Shown here: piece by piece, positions 13,601-25,200 of the stretch
How the letters are laid out: each line of letters starts with the position of its first letter
Numbering within the stretch: position 1 is the first letter of the stretch
Origin: Bugula neritina
Taxonomy: Eukaryota > Bryozoa > Gymnolaemata > Cheilostomatida > Bugulidae
Direction of reading: 5' to 3'
DNA: 64,000 bases
NCBI GenBank assembly: GCA_964035545.1
Contig: OZ037769.1
Location: 4,463,929-4,527,928 of the forward strand
Translations under genes and position numbers: made by a program
Notes under the pieces: model-generated
What the model was told of the DNA's origin: nothing
Databases searched by the model: none
Seen by the model: the letters and a program-made list of their open reading frames with translations, nothing else

Positions 13601-14551
13601 TAGTAATACAGCATACTATTTAGTGTAGTAATACAGTATACTATGTAGTGTAGTAACACAGTATACTATTTAGCGTAGTAATACAGTATACTATTTAGTG
13701 TAGTAATACAGTATACTATTTAGTGTAGTAATACAGTATACTATGTAGTGTAGTAACACAGTATACTATTTAGCGTAGTAATACAGTATATTATTTAGTG
13801 TAGTAATACAGTATACTATTTAGTGTAGTAATACAGTATACTATTTAGTGTAGTAATACAGTATACTATTTAGTGTAGTAATACAGTATACTATGTAGTG
13901 TAGTAATACAGTATACTATTTAGCGTAGTAATACAGTATACTGTTTAGTGTAGTAATACATTATACTATTTAGTGTAGTAATACAGTATACTATTTGGTG
14001 TAGTAAGAAGGTATAAAATGTAGTTAAAACTAATCTGTTTTCAATCCAAATAAAGAATTTGTTCAATATTGCAATATCGGTAACTTTCTCTCGTCTCATG
14101 TTTAGACTTATGAGTTCATCATCTTTCTCCTCCTCATTTGGCGGGGGAGGGCCGGGAATGACCATGTCATCAACCTCGTCATCTTATATCAACGGTAAAC
14201 AGGTGACTACATCCAGGTAAGTGCGCCATTTTAACTTACTGGGTAGCGTACTAGATTATCAGATATTTCTCAAATAATTTCAATTTCAAGCTGATTGTGC
14301 TCTGTGTAGTTATCTTGACAAGGGTTCGATGTGGGAATATTTTTGAGTTTCTGGCTCATTTTTGTAGAACTGTGCAAAATGGAGTAGAGACTGTGATAGT
14401 GAAGGAGAATGGGGAGGTCGTATCTCACAAGGTCAATGGCAAGGAAACAGCGCAGCGCCTTGAGTACCGACCAGCCAACGGCGCCTCCAGCTCTATCGCT
14501 GATTACGCGTCACATGGAGAAAGTTCTCGTAAAAGAAGCAGGCGGAAGTAA
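7699..14551 (+). CDS. DNAJB6: DnaJ homolog subfamily B member 6-like co-chaperone
   Basis: Six coding exons: 7699-7781, 8625-8728, 10547-10738, 13019-13178, 14106-14216, 14368-14551. All are GT-AG with matching phases, giving 834 nt or 277 residues. An N-terminal J domain (about 1-72) carries the catalytic HPD at residues 35-37, which stimulates Hsp70 ATPase. It is followed by a Gly/Phe-rich linker (about 76-170), a Ser-rich block ([17 protein letters not shown]), and a C-terminal segment with the NGxxxVTTSRTVQNG and [16 protein letters not shown] pattern typical of the DNAJB6/B2/B8 group. In vertebrates the Ser/Thr-rich part of DNAJB6 binds aggregation-prone chains and blocks amyloid formation. 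The protein ends in a very basic tail (SSRKRSRRK), a plausible nuclear signal. Length is between the short and long human isoforms. An acceptor just upstream of the ATG suggests a separate 5' UTR exon. Confidence 0.93.
9271..9542. mobile_element. PIF/Harbinger-like MITE in DNAJB6 intron 2
   Basis: Terminal inverted repeats of about 24 bp, CCCCCTATTCACACTTGCCG at the left and its near-complement (CGGTAAGTGTGAATGAGGGG) at the right, are flanked on both sides by TTA, the 3-bp target duplication typical of Harbinger-type elements. The 272-bp body has no coding capacity. Confidence 0.65.
10214..10413 (+). repeat. tRNA-derived SINE (family A), copy 1
   Basis: A full but decayed copy: a tRNA-like head (AGCAGCCGTGATTTAGG...), then the family body with ATTGGTGATGT, TTGCCACATATGAATAAGTC and TTAGCCCAATCTAAC, and the tail ending GGTGGCTATAAACCTGCGTGA. 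It sits in intron 2 of the DNAJB6-like gene, 130 bp before exon 3. Six other copies in the window share the body. Confidence 0.75.
12240..12326 (+). repeat. SINE family A, 3' fragment, copy 2
   Basis: Only the 3' end is present: AAGTCCTTAGCCCGCTTTAA through GGTGACTATAAACTTGCGTG and a T-run. It is 5'-truncated, in intron 3 of the DNAJB6-like gene. Confidence 0.7.
13205..14005 (+). repeat. 25-bp minisatellite, about 32 copies
   Basis: Head-to-tail array with unit AGTGTAGTAATACAG followed by TATACTATTT (25 bp), differing at scattered positions (T/C at AATACAG/AACACAG, ATTTAG/ATGTAG). It fills most of intron 4 of the DNAJB6-like gene, starting about 27 bp after the exon 4 donor and ending about 100 bp before exon 5. 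Sub-patterns of several units recur together, which suggests growth by larger unequal exchanges. Confidence 0.95.
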
Positions 14552-14810
14552 TCGACTTTAAACTTCTCAATTAACCTTCATGTCAGCTGTCGGAAACCGA
14601 GTGCACTTAAACTGTTCGTGTTTTATTTATTAATCGCATATCTCACGCCCTATTCTTTTTAGAAATTAAAATAGTTATCAGAACTTATACTACACTGTAT
14701 TTGTTTTGGTGTGTTGATAGATACTGTTTATTGTTTTGCTTTGGTATAGACAAAGTTTAGCCAAACCTCTTTCCTTCATTTCTTTATCAAGTTTCAAAAT
14801 ATATGTAAGA

Positions 14811-14816
14811 AATAAA
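14811..14816 (+). terminator. Polyadenylation signal of DNAJB6-like gene
   Basis: AATAAA lies 260 bp after the stop codon at 14551 in an AT-rich 3' UTR. It is the first canonical hexamer downstream. Confidence 0.6.
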
Positions 14817-15018
14817 TGTGTATATTTATAATCGAAATGTTTCTGTTTGCTTCTGTCGTTGTATTGTCAGATAGAATTTATTATAAACATTGCATGCAAT
14901 AATATATCAAAACTCATTACATCAATTAGTGAACTGTGGCAAGTAACTAAAGCACCGTAAGATTCCTTCACAATAACACGAACATAAATATACATGCTGA
15001 ACTTATATCATATTAGTT

Positions 15019-15024
15019 TTTATT
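15019..15024 (-). terminator. Candidate polyadenylation signal of the lectin gene
   Basis: A minus-strand AATAAA lies about 450 nt past the lectin stop codon. It leaves roughly 200 bp between the two convergent 3' ends. An ATTAAA overlapping the stop codon near 15466-15471 is an alternative. Confidence 0.35.
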
Positions 15025-15470
15025 ATCACGCGTAATAATATACTATATATAACTATAACACACGGGTGATTTTATATATTGCTACAAACTGTGTAAATGT
15101 TAGAGATGCATGTATTCTTGACTATAAAAGTAGATACATAATTTTACAACTAGGCTGTTATTCCACAAGTACGGCTTATGTAGGGGGTCGCAACTCTAAG
15201 TTAGTATCAAATTCTTTATCAAACAGCTGATTAGTGAAAGTGAGAGCGCCATCTGTTCCTTGACTGCCATTGTTCTCAAAGTGGACTTCAGTTTCTAGAT
15301 TATAGCCCTTAGCCTAAAAATATGCATTAATCCATAAAACATGTGGAAATAACTCTATACAAGCCAAAAATGGCATTGGGCAGTCTTCTTATGAAATGAC
15401 CAAGATTGAGAGCAAATAAGGGTAAGCAATAAATGTAATATGAAAAAAAAATATATAAGTTGCATAAAAT

Positions 15471-15877
15471 TTAATTCTTCACCTGTTTTCTTCGGCTGTG
15501 TATGTAGAGACCAGCAAATGTGGCAACCACTGCCACTATAATACCTACGGCCACGAGTCCAAAAATAAGTGCCACATCATCATCCGTGGCATTTGGGTCG
15601 GTGGTGGCCCGCAGATTTTCTTTCCCGCCTTCCTGAGAGTGGCTAGTCACAACATGGTGCTTTGTGTGAGGTCTATTTGTAGACTTCTTCCGTGTGGTTG
15701 TTGGTGTGACGTGTCGTCTAGTTGGTGTGACGTGTCGTCTAGTTGGGGTAGTCTTAGTTGTCGGGTGAGTTACAACTTTAGTAGTCTTATCTTTCAGCGT
15801 CGTCTTTACTGTGGAAGGTGTTGAAGTCATCTTATTGGTTGTTGGTTGTGGAGTAGAAGTTGAAGGTGTAATAGGAT
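15471..15877 (-). CDS. Last exon of lectin gene: mucin-like stalk, transmembrane helix, short tail
   Basis: The 407-nt exon starts after TTTGTAG in phase with exon 16744-16917. It encodes about 100 residues very rich in Thr, Pro and Lys, including a direct duplication TPTRRHVTPTRRHVTP, then acidic ATDDDV. A strongly hydrophobic helix (about residues 2498-2522) follows, then the tail HSRRKQVKN and the stop. The stalk is suited to O-glycosylation. The basic residues after the helix fit a type I membrane topology. No tyrosine or dileucine endocytosis motif fits in the tail. Confidence 0.88.
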
Positions 15878-18800
15878 CTACAAATAGAGTTTAAATTTCA
15901 GAAACACATATATTTATCTTATTTAATAGCACTTTAGTATAGTTAGAACAAATGTAAAACTTATAGTGCACAACAAGTCCCACTGCCGTTGGTTATTCAG
16001 CCTGAGTGTCTTCATGGAGACAGTTGCAAGGTCAAAGCAAAGTTAACGTATGTGCTATGCAGCGGAAAAGGCAGAGTTTTTTCAGTAAATTATTGAGTAA
16101 AAATGTCATAAAATTATTATTTCAAGACTATAAAAAGTTGCCTTCTTTTGAAAGGTGAACGCATTGAGTTTCAGCAAAAGTAGTTTTAAATGACAGAAGT
16201 AACGCATTGATTATCGGTAAAAATTGCTTTGATACAACCATTTAACATGAATAATATTGAGCAATTATAACAACCCAGAACATTATGATAAATTACATGT
16301 GTTGGTTTATGTAGCATTAATACTGAATATAAAATTTCAGTAATACACTTGTATTATAATAAGTTGAATTACTTTAATGAGTATACTTCACACTAAATAA
16401 ACGAAAATTTCAGAAAACTGATAAAAGTCTGTTCTGGAATGTAGCTTTTAAAGTTTTATAATAAGACAAACAAACAAAAAACGCAAAAAACAAACAACTT
16501 ACACTGATATCATCACTAAAGTACTATTAGAGTTTTAAATTATATAAATCAGGGTAGAGGTCATCTTTCTGTTGCACAATTGTGCCATTTCGTCGTAACA
16601 CATGGTAAATGTGCCAACATAATACCAGGATTGTATTAACCACCCGCACAATGACATCCACTAACCTACGCCATGATATACAACTTACACCATAGCATTA
16701 TCTAACCTACCCATGACATGACTTACACTATGACATAACTTACCAGCATCACTCATGCAGACATAATTCAACCAGTTGTTACAACCAATGTCATTCCATT
16801 TGCCACTGTCTCGCCACACCATTTCTACGCAAGCTTCATTATCGTTCTTATCATTGGGTTCGCCACGCGACCAGTACGTCCATTCAACTGGTGACTCATC
16901 CAACCAATAGAAGCCACCTGAAAAGTTTTTTAATCTTTAAGCATAATATACTACTAGATAATATATACAATTACAGTAGTGGAAAATGCCAATAAGTGAA
17001 ATATATTAACACCAATAAACAATGTTGATGTCGAAGAAAAATATAATGTGAAAGCTTTAACAGATTTAGACCAACCTTGTTAGAAACCCATTATTCATAA
17101 ATTTTAAACTTTGAGTTTAAAATAATACTAAAATTTAGAAAAATTCTGTTATTCCACAAACTTTAAAAATCAAACACCATTTACAGCTAACTTGTTCACA
17201 ACTTACAATTCTTACACTATGTGTCTTACAAGTGCAAAGGAATCTTTTTCAAGTTGAAAATTTATGAATAAGAATAACTCAGACTAACTGTCAATATTTC
17301 GAAGTAGACCGAGCCAGATGTTTGCCTTTATTCCATTATCGGCTATTAACTTCATCACGGCCATTGCTTCATCGATACTGTGAAGACTCAATAACTCCTT
17401 GCCCATCTACAACACATATCACTTAATACTGTATATTAGTACTTGTATTAGGACATATGTTAGTAGAATACAGCAATATAATATATGATGTGGTAAACAA
17501 AACAGCATGCTTGTATTTACTAACCGAAACAGCGGATAATAAAAACTATGTGTGGATTAAAATGTTTGTATGAAAGTCTGTATTAAATAAATAGGATAAA
17601 ATATAATAATGTGAATTATTTGATTAACATTGAATAATGCAAATTAATAATTAATCCAACACACAGACATGCTTCTAAAGACCTGGCAAAATAAACCATA
17701 TATAAACCATATTAATATAAAATAGAGATCAAAGGAATTTCCTAATCAATTGTGATTAGTACTGCAGTTGATGTAAAACAAATTTTTAGAATTTATCTCA
17801 TAATGCATCAATAACCAATCAATGACTACCTTCCATTCTAGTGAAGCTGTTGGCGAAAGAGACTTGTAAGCTTTTCATATGATAATAGCATTTAAACCTG
17901 ATGACTAATCACACTTACCTGAAGACAAGAGAGATGCGCACTGGACCACGTCTGTTTTCCTGTCTTTCCCACCATATAACATTTGTCATTGAATACAAGT
18001 TCATCTTCACCACATTTGTATTGTACTGGCGGTTTCACTGGCGGAGATTCTAAAACAGAGACTTCTTTTCGTTGTAAACTTGTAGAGTTCAAAGCGCTTG
18101 TAAATCCAATAGCCTTAGTACCACCCTAACTATACCTCCTCAGTACCACTCTAACTATACCTCCTTAGTGTAACTAATGTAGATACTAAAATAACTATTA
18201 TATACACACATAGTTTAAATTTCATGAGCAAAGTTTGATATGAGCAGTTGTTGTCTCATAAACTGCAAGTTTGAAAAATACGCTAAATGGAAGTAAGCAT
18301 AGAGTATTTACACATAACCATGTGACTATTGGTGAAGTTAAATGATTTGTTTGTGTTTTTAGTAAAAAATGATTTTTAGTGGCCACAAAGTCTATTTCCA
18401 CCAAAATGATTCAGAAAAATTGGTAAAAACAAGTTTTCATGTACCTAAAAAAAATTAGAAGCAAAATCAACTACTATAAGTAATTATGAAAGGAAATACT
18501 AAAATCTATGACACCAAATCTACTGAACACACCTATAGAAAAGCTTAAATTTTTGGTTTGATTTCATGTTAGGAAATACATGAGGTTGCAAAACTCACGG
18601 TTGGTTTTCTTGCAGACGAAGGAGTGAGTGAAGTAACAGTACGTGTCGTTCCAGTTCCCAGTAAGAGGGTCAATAGTAACACACTTCTTTTCAACAGAGT
18701 CTGCTGAGACAGGCCTTCCTTTATCCCACTGAGTATAGGTCACCGGCCACCCGTCTTGCCAGAAGAATGAGTCCCATGAAATGTTCTTAGTCTATCAACA

Positions 18801-21800
18801 GTCAAACAATGAAGGCAAAAGTTCAACTTGTAACACAAAGTTGGGACACAGTGTGACAGTTCTTTCAGAAATATATGGAGACGTCTCTCTCTCTACCAGA
18901 ATTAGAGATAAGATGTCCTGTCATCTTATAATAGTGTTTTACTGTTGAACTGAATGGTGTGAATAAAGCATCTGTTTTTATATTATTGGTATAATAGCCT
19001 AGAACATTTTATTGCCTACTACAATGTACATCATTTATGTGAAACTGACATAATTATTTAGTATAATAATACGATTAAGTAACGTAAACAAGGGTTGCCA
19101 TTAACAGATTATCTTAAAATCGCATGATATACTAATAAGTAGTGTATGTGCATGCTAATATGAAAAGAGTATAGGAAATAATAGTTTATAGAGTAGAATT
19201 TGTCACCCTTATTTTAAATAAAATTTCAAGACAAAAAACCTTTTATAAACTTCATCTAATAAAACACTTATGGCCTTCAGTCAGCTAGTGAAATCATGAA
19301 ACACCATATTTGAGCAGAAAGTAAGGGTACGTTACTAGACACTTACAATCAGAGCAGACAGTAAGGGTAAGTTACTAGACACTTACAATCAGAGCAGACA
19401 GTAAGGGTAAGTTACTAGACACTTACAATCAAAGCAAACAGTAAGGGTGCGTTACTAGACACTTACAATCAAAGCAGACAGTAAGGGTAAGTTACTAGAC
19501 ACTTACAAACAAAGCAAACAGTAAGGGTACGTTACTAGACACTTACAATCAGAGCAGGCAGTAAGGGTGCGTAACTAGACACTTACAAGAGTGAAATCCA
19601 GCTCAGTGAGTCCCAACCAAACAGGTTCATTGACAAACACCAAGAGTGACTCAACAAACAGCTGTTCATACACCGAGTTGACAGACACCAGCTGTGCATT
19701 GTCAGCAAGACACGTATCTGATGCCTTGTCAAATGCCACCTTCAAAAACACAAAATAGACTGTAATTCAGACAGAATAACCTGCGACGTTTAATTTTAGA
19801 CTAAGCTTTCTGATTTACAAAGTATAACAAAATTACTAATAGACTCTTATCAACAATAAAGTATAACTGAAAGTGATAGATAATAGGTTTAAGCAAACTT
19901 ATTGCCACATATTTCTTAGTATAAATGCATAAAACTGTGTAGTTATCTTACCTTGGAATCATAATATTTGTAACAAGCGTCATTGTAAAACGTATACCCA
20001 TCTTGACACAGTTTTCCATCTGGAGTAGGAGCTGGTGTAGAGATCAAAGTGTCTACAGAAGACGTGAATTTACAGCTATTTTAATAAGTGGATATCAATA
20101 TATGTACTCAATGTGAGAGAAGACAACTCAGTAAAATAAAAAATAGAGTCTAGCATAGCTTACTTTAATTTTATGCTTGAGATTGCATACTGTACGTACA
20201 TTTTGCAGATGTAAAGTGTATGTGTGAATAGTACATGTACACCTGACATATAAATTATACTTATACATGGCATACATATACCTAAATTATACTTATTATA
20301 TATGGTAAATACTTATTATATATACCTTTATCCATAACACACATGTAGTCTAGCTCCAATGAACAATCTACATCTCTCCACTTGCCAGGTTGGAGCGGGT
20401 GTAGCACCATCTCCACACAATTATGCTGAAGAAAGAGGCAATAGGTACACAGAATAAAGATCATTTATATCTGGTATATAAGTAGTCTCTGGTACAGCAG
20501 CACAACAGTTGACATTCTAACATAAAACTATTATTTGCAACAAATCACTAACTACAAGCAATTAGCCTTGGAGAACAACATAGCAATAGAGAAATACCAT
20601 ACTTTGTATAGCGATAAGCCACAAGATTTGCTAAGAATATGACGCTATAAGCAGCTAGAAGTACACAGTTTGCCATAAGAGCTGAACAGTTACCAAATAC
20701 ACGAAACCTACCAATAGACAACCAGACTTCACACTTACAGATTGTCGCAGGTCAGGTTCTCCCTCGATCCAGTTAGTGAACTGAACCTGGTCATTATTGG
20801 ACCACCAGAAGTGGTTATTCCAGAACCGATCACTTAGGCCTATCCAGATATTCTCCTCCAGAATGTACAGCTGACTAGAGATGAAAGCTACAACACAGCA
20901 GCAATATGTGTAACCTAACTGTAAGACATACGTACTCCAAGCCGTACAACTAGCCTTTAAATTTAACCAGAGTTCTAAAACTCATGTCATGTGATCTACT
21001 GATAGATTGTTGGGACATTACATGAGCGTGGAAAGCTTCGGTTGAATCATTACAGCTTTACTTGTATTATCATAGCTATGTTGGCTACATTATGTTTTTC
21101 TCTATTGTGATTGGTTGATATACAACGATTTTGACTACTACAAAAACCTATCTTTTTAGACTATTATAAACCCAGCACTTTCTGTTTAACTTTTCTTTTT
21201 TCACTCAGCCTGCAGTAATAAACACACATCTATATATTTAAAACACAACATATATGATACTATGAAAAGACTATACAGGCACGAATAAATAGAACCTACC
21301 TTGCTCTTTGATGCTATGGATGGCCAGCAAATCAGAGTTGAGACCTTTTCTCCTGCATGCGTCCCTGGCGTCTGTCCAGTTAAGAGGTTGGTCGGTAAAG
21401 AGGCCGTAACACATGCCTCCTGTAAAACAGTGGTGTAATATACATCAATAGTAACACATGCCCCCTGTAAAACAGTGGTGTAGCATATATCAATAGTAAA
21501 ACATGCCTCCTGTAAAACAGTGGTGTAATATACATCAATAGTAACACATGCCCCCTGTAAAACAGTGGTGCAATATATATCAATAGTAACAGCAGCCTCC
21601 TGTAAAACAGTGGTGCAATATATATTAACAGTAACACATGCCTCCTGTAAAACAGTGGTGTAGCATATATCAACAGCAAAATATACAATCTTCAACACAA
21701 TTATATAGAATACATAAACAAATGCCTGTTTTTTAACATGGTAATACAGTATATCATAATATATGAAACAGAACATACATACCTATAATATAGAAATAAA

Positions 21801-22138
21801 GATAATACAAAAATTTCCTTGGAAAGTCCCACCGAAAGGCAACGGTATGGCACCCTACCAATGATTTTCACATAAGAAGCAGACACAACTAGAAGAGGAG
21901 TAGTCGTACAACACATTATCTACTCACCAAACTCAACCCAGTCACGTGGACAGTGTCCTGGCTTATCATACATGATGGCGGGGCTGAGGGTGAAAGGGCG
22001 GGGGTGTTCTGGCTTCTTACAGATGTATCCTCCCTCCGTACCACAATGTTGGTCGTTCCATCTGCCTTTCTCGTGAGCTGTAAGCAACAGCATGTTGTGT
22101 GTGTTTGTGTATGTGTGTGTTTGTGTATGTGTGTGTAT

Positions 22139-22191
<53 letters not shown>

Positions 22192-22197
22192 AGTGTG

Positions 22198-22228
<31 letters not shown>

Positions 22229-25200
22229 TTGTGTGTGTGTATGAGTGTGTATGCATGCGTGTGTGTGGTTTTGTGTGTATGTGCGTGTGTGTGTACGCGC
22301 GCGTCTGTATGAGTGTATGTGTGTGAGTGTGTGTTGTGCGAGCGCGTATTTATGTCCGACATCTTCATCTGTTACTCACCTCCTTTCACAGTCTGAGTGA
22401 ACATAAAGGCACATCTCTCGGACTTGTCGTGATTGTTAGGTTCATTCACCCACCAGTTAACATAATCAACGTAGGATTTGTCCGTCCACCTGTAAAACAC
22501 AGAGTTTTAATTGTTAGGAGTTCAGTGTTAGAAATTTAAAACTGAATATTTCAATAAAAAAAAACTATTTCGAATTGAGGTTTCACATGCAATTTAAATA
22601 ATGATGTAAAAAATTGTAAACTCCCATTAAAAATTATTCTGCAACATTCAATGAATAAGAAAGAAAAGGTTGTAGTACTTACTCCCAGTTACTCAATCCC
22701 AGCTTTGTGAAGCCAATGGCTGTAATATAACTTCCCATATAGAAGGTGCTGTTGAACTACAAAACCATATACATGCATATACAACAAAACTTACACCATA
22801 TCTTCATATCATTTACTGTTAGAGGGCTACTAATAAAATGAGAAAGCAGGCTATACGCGTTTAATTTTTGGCTTAATAATAAATTTGTTAAGTTAGAAAT
22901 ATAATTGAATTTTTTCCCTGCGAAATCACCCTAGAATTACCTAGCTATTAGAACATTATTTAGTGACATAAAATTATCATATAAAGTTATTATATTTTAT
23001 TAATAAAAAAAATTGTACAATAAACATTTTAATACATAGCATTTTGTATTGAAGAAAGAGACATTTTAAAATCAAAACAAAAGCCTCGCCCCACGTCTAA
23101 TTACTATTACACAAAGCAAGGAGTTCACAAATGTAACAACACTTACTATGAAGTCAATCTCATCGGTGCCGTGGAAACTTGCCAAGTCAGCGCCCATAGA
23201 CTTACACTTGTAATTGGACTCGTGCCAAGAAATTCTCTCCGTGCCGATATAATAGCAGTTTCCCCGGTAATACTTCCAATCACGATCCCCGTCACAAAAT
23301 TCTATGCAAAAAGAAAGAAATTATCTTCGTTTACTGCTTATTTTAGTGACCAGCATTTTGTTCATTATGCAACATTAGGAATAATGTGTCCCGAGTATAT
23401 GATAAAAGATGATAATATTAATCAAGTCAACATACGCTTTTCTGTGGTAGTTGAAATGGTGGGTAAACTGGTAGTTGTGGGTTCTGTTAAAACAAGTGCG
23501 GGCTCTTGACAGACCCACCCTTTCTTAGCATAACATCTGTCTGAGGTCCAGTTGGCTCCTAAATATATAAAGTAGGTATCACCCACTTTATGTGAAAAAC
23601 TCAAATCACAAAAAATAAATTTACATTTACTTTTCAAATTGCAGTTTCAAATTTTAACATGGTTTTTGTATGAGTTTTCATAAATTAAACCTATGAAATT
23701 GAAGTGTGTTTAATATTTTATTGATTCTGATAATCAAATCAATACTGAATTAGATTACACCACTCTATTATTCATTTTTATTTATTTAACTTCCATACAC
23801 TGTTTCTGGATTTTTTTAAATATAAATAAACAGCTACTTCAACACTTGACCATCCGGGTGCTCATGACTTCATATAAAAATGAAACTAGAAATCGTCTGC
23901 CCATTTGCAGCCATATTGGTACAGGATGCAGATAAGTTGACTCACCAAAACCGAGTGCAGTTGACGTGTCATACTTGAGGAAAATACAGATATCCTTCTG
24001 ATTCTGGTGTCCAGGGGAGGGCTGGTCAGGCCCCCACTGCTCGTACTCAACCTCGCTATTGTCTGTCCACACGTAGCTACCTGTAACCATGGTAACCAAG
24101 TATTGGCTACATGTAATGACAGTGACGGCATGGAATACCGTGATAAGGATACTGACTACTAACTAACTGCTACTGGAACTACTATTATACTAACTATTAT
24201 ACTAACTACTACTAATATTCTAAATACTATATTAACTACTATACTGACTGCCACTACTAGCTACTGATTACTACAAATACCATAATACTAATTACTACTA
24301 TACTATTAGCTACTATACTAACTACTATACTAACTAATACTACTAAAAAACTCACAACCATTACTTCATTACTAACTACTAGATAACTACCATTACTACT
24401 ATACTAACTACCACACTGACGAACAATTACTACTATAATACTAACCAGATTTTGATTTGATTAAACCTATCCATACTGAAGTAGGGTTGGTAGAGAATCC
24501 AATAATAGCCGTAAGGAAATCCTGTACATCGCCATCATGTATGCTAGCTAGCTGCATACCATCCTGACAAAATGGCAGCATAATTATTAATTGCCGATGC
24601 TACATATTTTTACCCTATGTGATAATTTGCTGTGGCACTTTTTTATGGTAATTTATCTTATTGACTAATATATCTTTTTTATGTAATTTAAAATAATGGC
24701 CATGAAATAGCCATATGTCAAAAATTTACAAGAGAATATTTGCCATGTAGCGACTTTTATTATGTACAGTCTAATACTGATTTATTAGAAAAAAGTTACC
24801 AGAAATTATATGCAGTGACACTAGTTAGTTTCTGACCTTGACATTAGCCTAAGAGTTACTAAACTTACTCGTTGACACTCTGCAGAGGCGTCAGACCAGG
24901 ACTTCCCATGCCGAGGAGTGTTGACTGTGTAGCACTGATCTCTATATTGAATAGCCAATGGGTTTTCACACAAATACTGGTGAGGAGAACGAGTGGGCAG
25001 GGGAGCTGTAACAAAGGTGATATCGAGTTTTAACTCGTATGCTATTTTTATCGATTAAATAGTTTGCTGCATTATTTAAAAGTAAATCATGTAAATATCA
25101 AAATATAATGTCTGATCTCGTAAAGTTTTTAAAGAAAAACTGAAACCATTTTTATTGAATTAAATAAAACTTCACTAATACAGCAGCAAAAAAATTCAAT

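Noticed and set aside
13205-14005. Possible CRISPR array (25-bp regular repeats)
   Set aside because: Units are contiguous with no unique spacers, and the sequence is an intron of an animal gene.
21201-21776. 191-codon minus-strand frame with repeated YCTTVLQ units
   Set aside because: It reads the 45-bp splice-acceptor array and exon 21300-21419 in the wrong frame; the right frame gives a conserved CTLD14 segment.
21916-22368. His/Thr-rich 150-codon frame
   Set aside because: Translation of the CA repeat; it overlaps exon 21928-22077 in the wrong frame.
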